A stretch of 64,000 nucleotides of DNA. Origin: Adineta ricciae. Lineage: Eukaryota; Rotifera; Eurotatoria; Adinetida; Adinetidae. Positions 61,552 to 64,000 of this stretch are shown one piece after another. The position numbers were made by a program, and so were the translations under genes. How positions within the stretch are numbered: position 1 is the first letter of the stretch; every line of letters starts with the position of its first letter. The DNA is taken from positions 124,001-188,000 of the forward strand of contig CAJNOJ010000076.1 of the NCBI GenBank assembly GCA_905250025.1, read 5' to 3'. The notes under the pieces were generated by a model. The model saw only the letters and a list, made by a program, of their open reading frames with translations. It ran no database searches and was not told the origin of the DNA.

Positions 61552-62684
61552 TCAAGACGAAATGACTAACGAAGGTTGCAAAGGACCGCACCATGACATA
61601 ATTAGATTTTTCCACTTCGAACCTTGTGGAATTCCATGTTCTTTGGCATGTTTTTTAAATTTGATATCCTCTCTAGTCGTTGTCGAACTCATGGTCAATC
61701 CACAATGAATAACCCAAAATGGCATCAATGTTAGAAAAAGCATGACACCAAGAAAACCAATGAAAAAACTTGGCACATTGTAAGCAAAATACATTCCGGG
61801 ATCATCTTTGTACTTATCCCAGCGTAGATACGCAGCAACTCCGCAACCCGCCGATGCAACGAGGCAAAGTAAAGAGCAGGAAAGAAGGAAATTACAAAAA
61901 TAACGATAGTTTAATTGACCAACACAATTATTGACTAAAATAGGAAAAAAACAGGTTTTGCATAGTTGAATTCATTTTCGAGAAAACTGTCACGCACTCC
62001 ATGGACAATGGTGATCGAAATTCATTACACAAACATTACATGTTGAACAATGCGAGACGCGTGGCGAACGATAAAGTCGACATGTATAACAATATGCTGA
62101 TTTACAAGGGAAATTTTGAACGAGTATTGTTCGCGGTGGAGGAATTGAAGGAAAATAATTTCCATTTCTATAATGAAAACCGAGGTGAACACGACGAAGA
62201 AAATGATCGTATTTACAGATCAGTCTGAATATTATTTTCCTTCTCCGTTTGAAGAATCTCATCGGCATTAGGTCGCGGCACAATACCAGGATCGTGCAAA
62301 GCTGCAAATAAGTAATTTGATATCGTATAAAAGAGTGCCAAAGCAAAAAGAATCGGAAAATAGACGTGACCATGAGTGACAAGAATAGGAAAACTAGATT
62401 TGTAAAAGTGAAAAGGCGATATTCTGAGCAAACTCAAGAAAAAAAGACACTTACTCCCAGCCAATGTGTAAACCCGACAAGATTAACATAAAGCCTACAA
62501 CAGCAACAACTACACCCCAAGATTTATACGTCCAACAAGAACGAAAATACGAAACAGTACTACTGGGATAAATCTAATTTGAGAAGAATAAATGAACGAT
62601 GTTCGTAGAGTGTGATGAATTACTCACTCGTCCCCGTCGAGCATATGAAGTAGGTGTTAAACGCACTATAACATCGGATGACAT
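61552..62684 (-). CDS. DHHC palmitoyltransferase (ZDHHC9/14/18-like)
   Basis: Starts [18 protein letters not shown] at 62684. TM1-TM2 lie around [19 protein letters not shown] and [19 protein letters not shown], followed by the DPGIVPRP motif before the cysteine-rich domain. The zinc-binding Cys-rich domain is [19 protein letters not shown], then [11 protein letters not shown] and [13 protein letters not shown]; the active DHHC Cys is present. TM3 and TM4 follow ([35 protein letters not shown]), then TTTREDIKF and a C-terminal WCGPLQPSL that matches the conserved CGPLPPSL of this group. If unspliced at the end it stops at TGA 61552-61554. If the donor at 61570 is used it joins in frame to the PTP exons. 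It S-acylates cysteines of target proteins at the Golgi or plasma membrane. Confidence 0.88.
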
Positions 62685-63054
62685 AAGAAGTCAATTAAAA
62701 TATTGAACTAAGAAGGATCATATACAAAATTATTCAATCTATAAGAACAAAATCGAGTTAGGAGCGAAGCGATTGATCTTACTTTTCCTTTGTAAGCGCA
62801 TAGAGAGGAAATAAAAATTTGCCTATTTTGATAAATTAGTCTAACCGTCAAAGAAAATCTTACGTTTGGTTGCAATTTTGTCACATCATCGAGATCTCCT
62901 CATCAACGAGTGAAAACAGAGCAAACTATCCGTTCTCCTTTCTGTTCTCTTTCTTTCATATAAACCCACGTTTTTTTTCCTTCCTCTTTCTCTCTTCTCT
63001 TGCAGAAAAAGAGAAAAACAACAATAGCAAACAAGGTCATTTATATGAAAAACG
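62685..63054. other. divergent spacer between DHHC and beta-lactamase-like genes
   Basis: 370 nt, AT- and pyrimidine-rich near 62940-63000 (TTTCC/TCTCTT runs). It must contain both promoters unless trans-splicing is used; a poly-pyrimidine/AG acceptor (tctcttgcag at about 63005) precedes the downstream ATG at 63055. Confidence 0.4.
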
Positions 63055-64000
63055 ATGGAATCTTCTAAAATAAATAAGAAATCGAAGTCATCATGGCTTT
63101 GTGGAACAAAGAAAAGTAAGCATTTTTGAGTAAAATAAGAATATTATCCAATCTCGGCAATTTTTTCTTTTGATAGATTTGTCGGAAATTGAAGATGAAA
63201 TCGTCCAAGAAGCTGACGATTATTTGCAGTCACTTGTCAGCTCGAAAACCTTCAGTGGTTCAGTGCTACTCGCTCGAGATAATGAAATCATACTTATCAA
63301 AGGTTATGGCTGTGCAGAATATATACTCCAAGAGAAAAACACTAGTCAAACAATCTTTCGTACTGGTAGTGTGACAAAGCCATTTACGGCAGTCATTATT
63401 CTTCAGTTAATCGAAAGAAAGTTATTGAAACTCAACGATAAATTATTATTATTCTATCCAGATTATCCACATGGGAATGAAATCACAGTCAAACATTTAC
63501 TTTCGCATACATCTGGTATCGAAAACTATACTGACATGGAAAGTTTTGAGAACATGTGCACGAAAAGTTTAACTATTGATCAATTGATTGACGTCTTCAA
63601 GAATGAACCATTAACGTCTAAACCCGGATCAAAATACAATTATTCAAATTCAAATGTAAGTGCAAATGTTTGTCTATTTCAAAGAATATCTCGGCTCTTT
63701 AGTATATTTTACTAGGTTTAATTATCGAAAAAGTGACAGGAAAGTCGTATGAAACAAATCTTCGCGAGTTAATTCTCGAACCATGCCATATGAATGATAC
63801 AGGTTATGAATGCGATTGCATTGACATATCATCCATAAAACAGAATAGACGAGCATGTGGTTATATTTGTAATACGGATTCGAATGGATTTGAAACATGC
63901 CGTTTTATTGATATGTCAACAGCTCGGAGTGCTGGAGGTATTTACTCGACAGTAGAAGATTTGTATCGATTTGATAAAGCTTTGTATGGAGAGAAGCTAT
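63055..64000 (+). CDS. beta-lactamase-family (class C / PBP-like) serine hydrolase, 3' truncated by window
   Basis: The exons are 63055-63115, 63177-63655 and 63703 to beyond 64000. After a short basic start (MESSKINKKSKSSWLCG) comes FSGSVLLARDNEIILIKGYG and FRTGSVTKPFTAVIILQ, which contains the catalytic SxxK (SVTK). VKHLLSHTSGI and KYNYSNSNY follow; the YSN is the second catalytic triad motif (YxN), completed across the intron with ILLGLIIEKVTGK. RSAGGIYSTVEDLYRFD appears just before the edge. This is the beta-lactamase/transpeptidase-like fold (COG1680; in animals LACTB-like). The architecture is bacterial, and bdelloid rotifers carry many horizontally acquired hydrolases, but the three exons show it is domesticated. 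No secretion signal is visible. Confidence 0.85.

Overview
The window is AT-rich eukaryotic DNA. Genes are split by many very short GT-AG introns, mostly about 45-65 nt. The gene set is metazoan and ciliated: an axonemal dynein heavy chain, an aminergic GPCR, Hippo kinase, synaptobrevins, LHFPL, HOOK and MED28. Two tandem SETDB1-type histone methyltransferases with an MBD, a bacterial-style beta-lactamase-family hydrolase and very compact gene spacing all fit a bdelloid rotifer. The organism call is an inference. Exon joins were made by eye from splice sites, reading-frame continuity and family knowledge, and no search was run.

Layout. 1-1296: 3' end of an EGF/VWD-like extracellular protein. 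1830-4770: a small conserved-looking minus-strand gene, an LHFPL tetraspan gene and a small unknown gene. 5056-7627: two tandem paralogues that end in one CCCH zinc finger, one of them needing a 5-nt microexon. 8089-14608: two tandem SETDB1-like genes (Tudor-MBD-preSET-SET-postSET). 16141-20537: a FERM-PDZ-PTP phosphatase (PTPN3/4 type). 20538-25649: 5.1 kb with no recognisable gene. 25650-27673: aminergic-type GPCR. 28896-29737: MPPED-type metallophosphoesterase.

30062-32482 (minus): two tandem synaptobrevin/VAMP genes. Each start codon is split by an intron (AT|G). One gene has a mutually exclusive SNARE exon pair and the other a long tail after the membrane anchor. 32810-39936 (plus): MED28, HOOK, UQCC1 and an MST1/2 (Hippo) kinase, packed 46-204 nt apart like a trans-spliced operon. 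40116-55925 (minus): a whole single-headed inner-arm axonemal dynein heavy chain. 56327-58463: VPS26C, with a spliced antisense gene inside one intron (57015-57776). 58766-59158: small secreted Cys-rich peptide. 59280-62684 (minus): a DHHC palmitoyltransferase followed by a tandem-domain receptor-type PTP that has lost both catalytic cysteines; a 64-nt intron would fuse the two in frame. 63055-64000: start of a beta-lactamase-fold serine hydrolase.

The genes do not form one pathway. The most notable blocks are the chromatin cluster (SETDB1 pair beside the CCCH pair), the VAMP exon architecture, the DHHC/pseudophosphatase locus and the operon-like run ending in the Hippo kinase.
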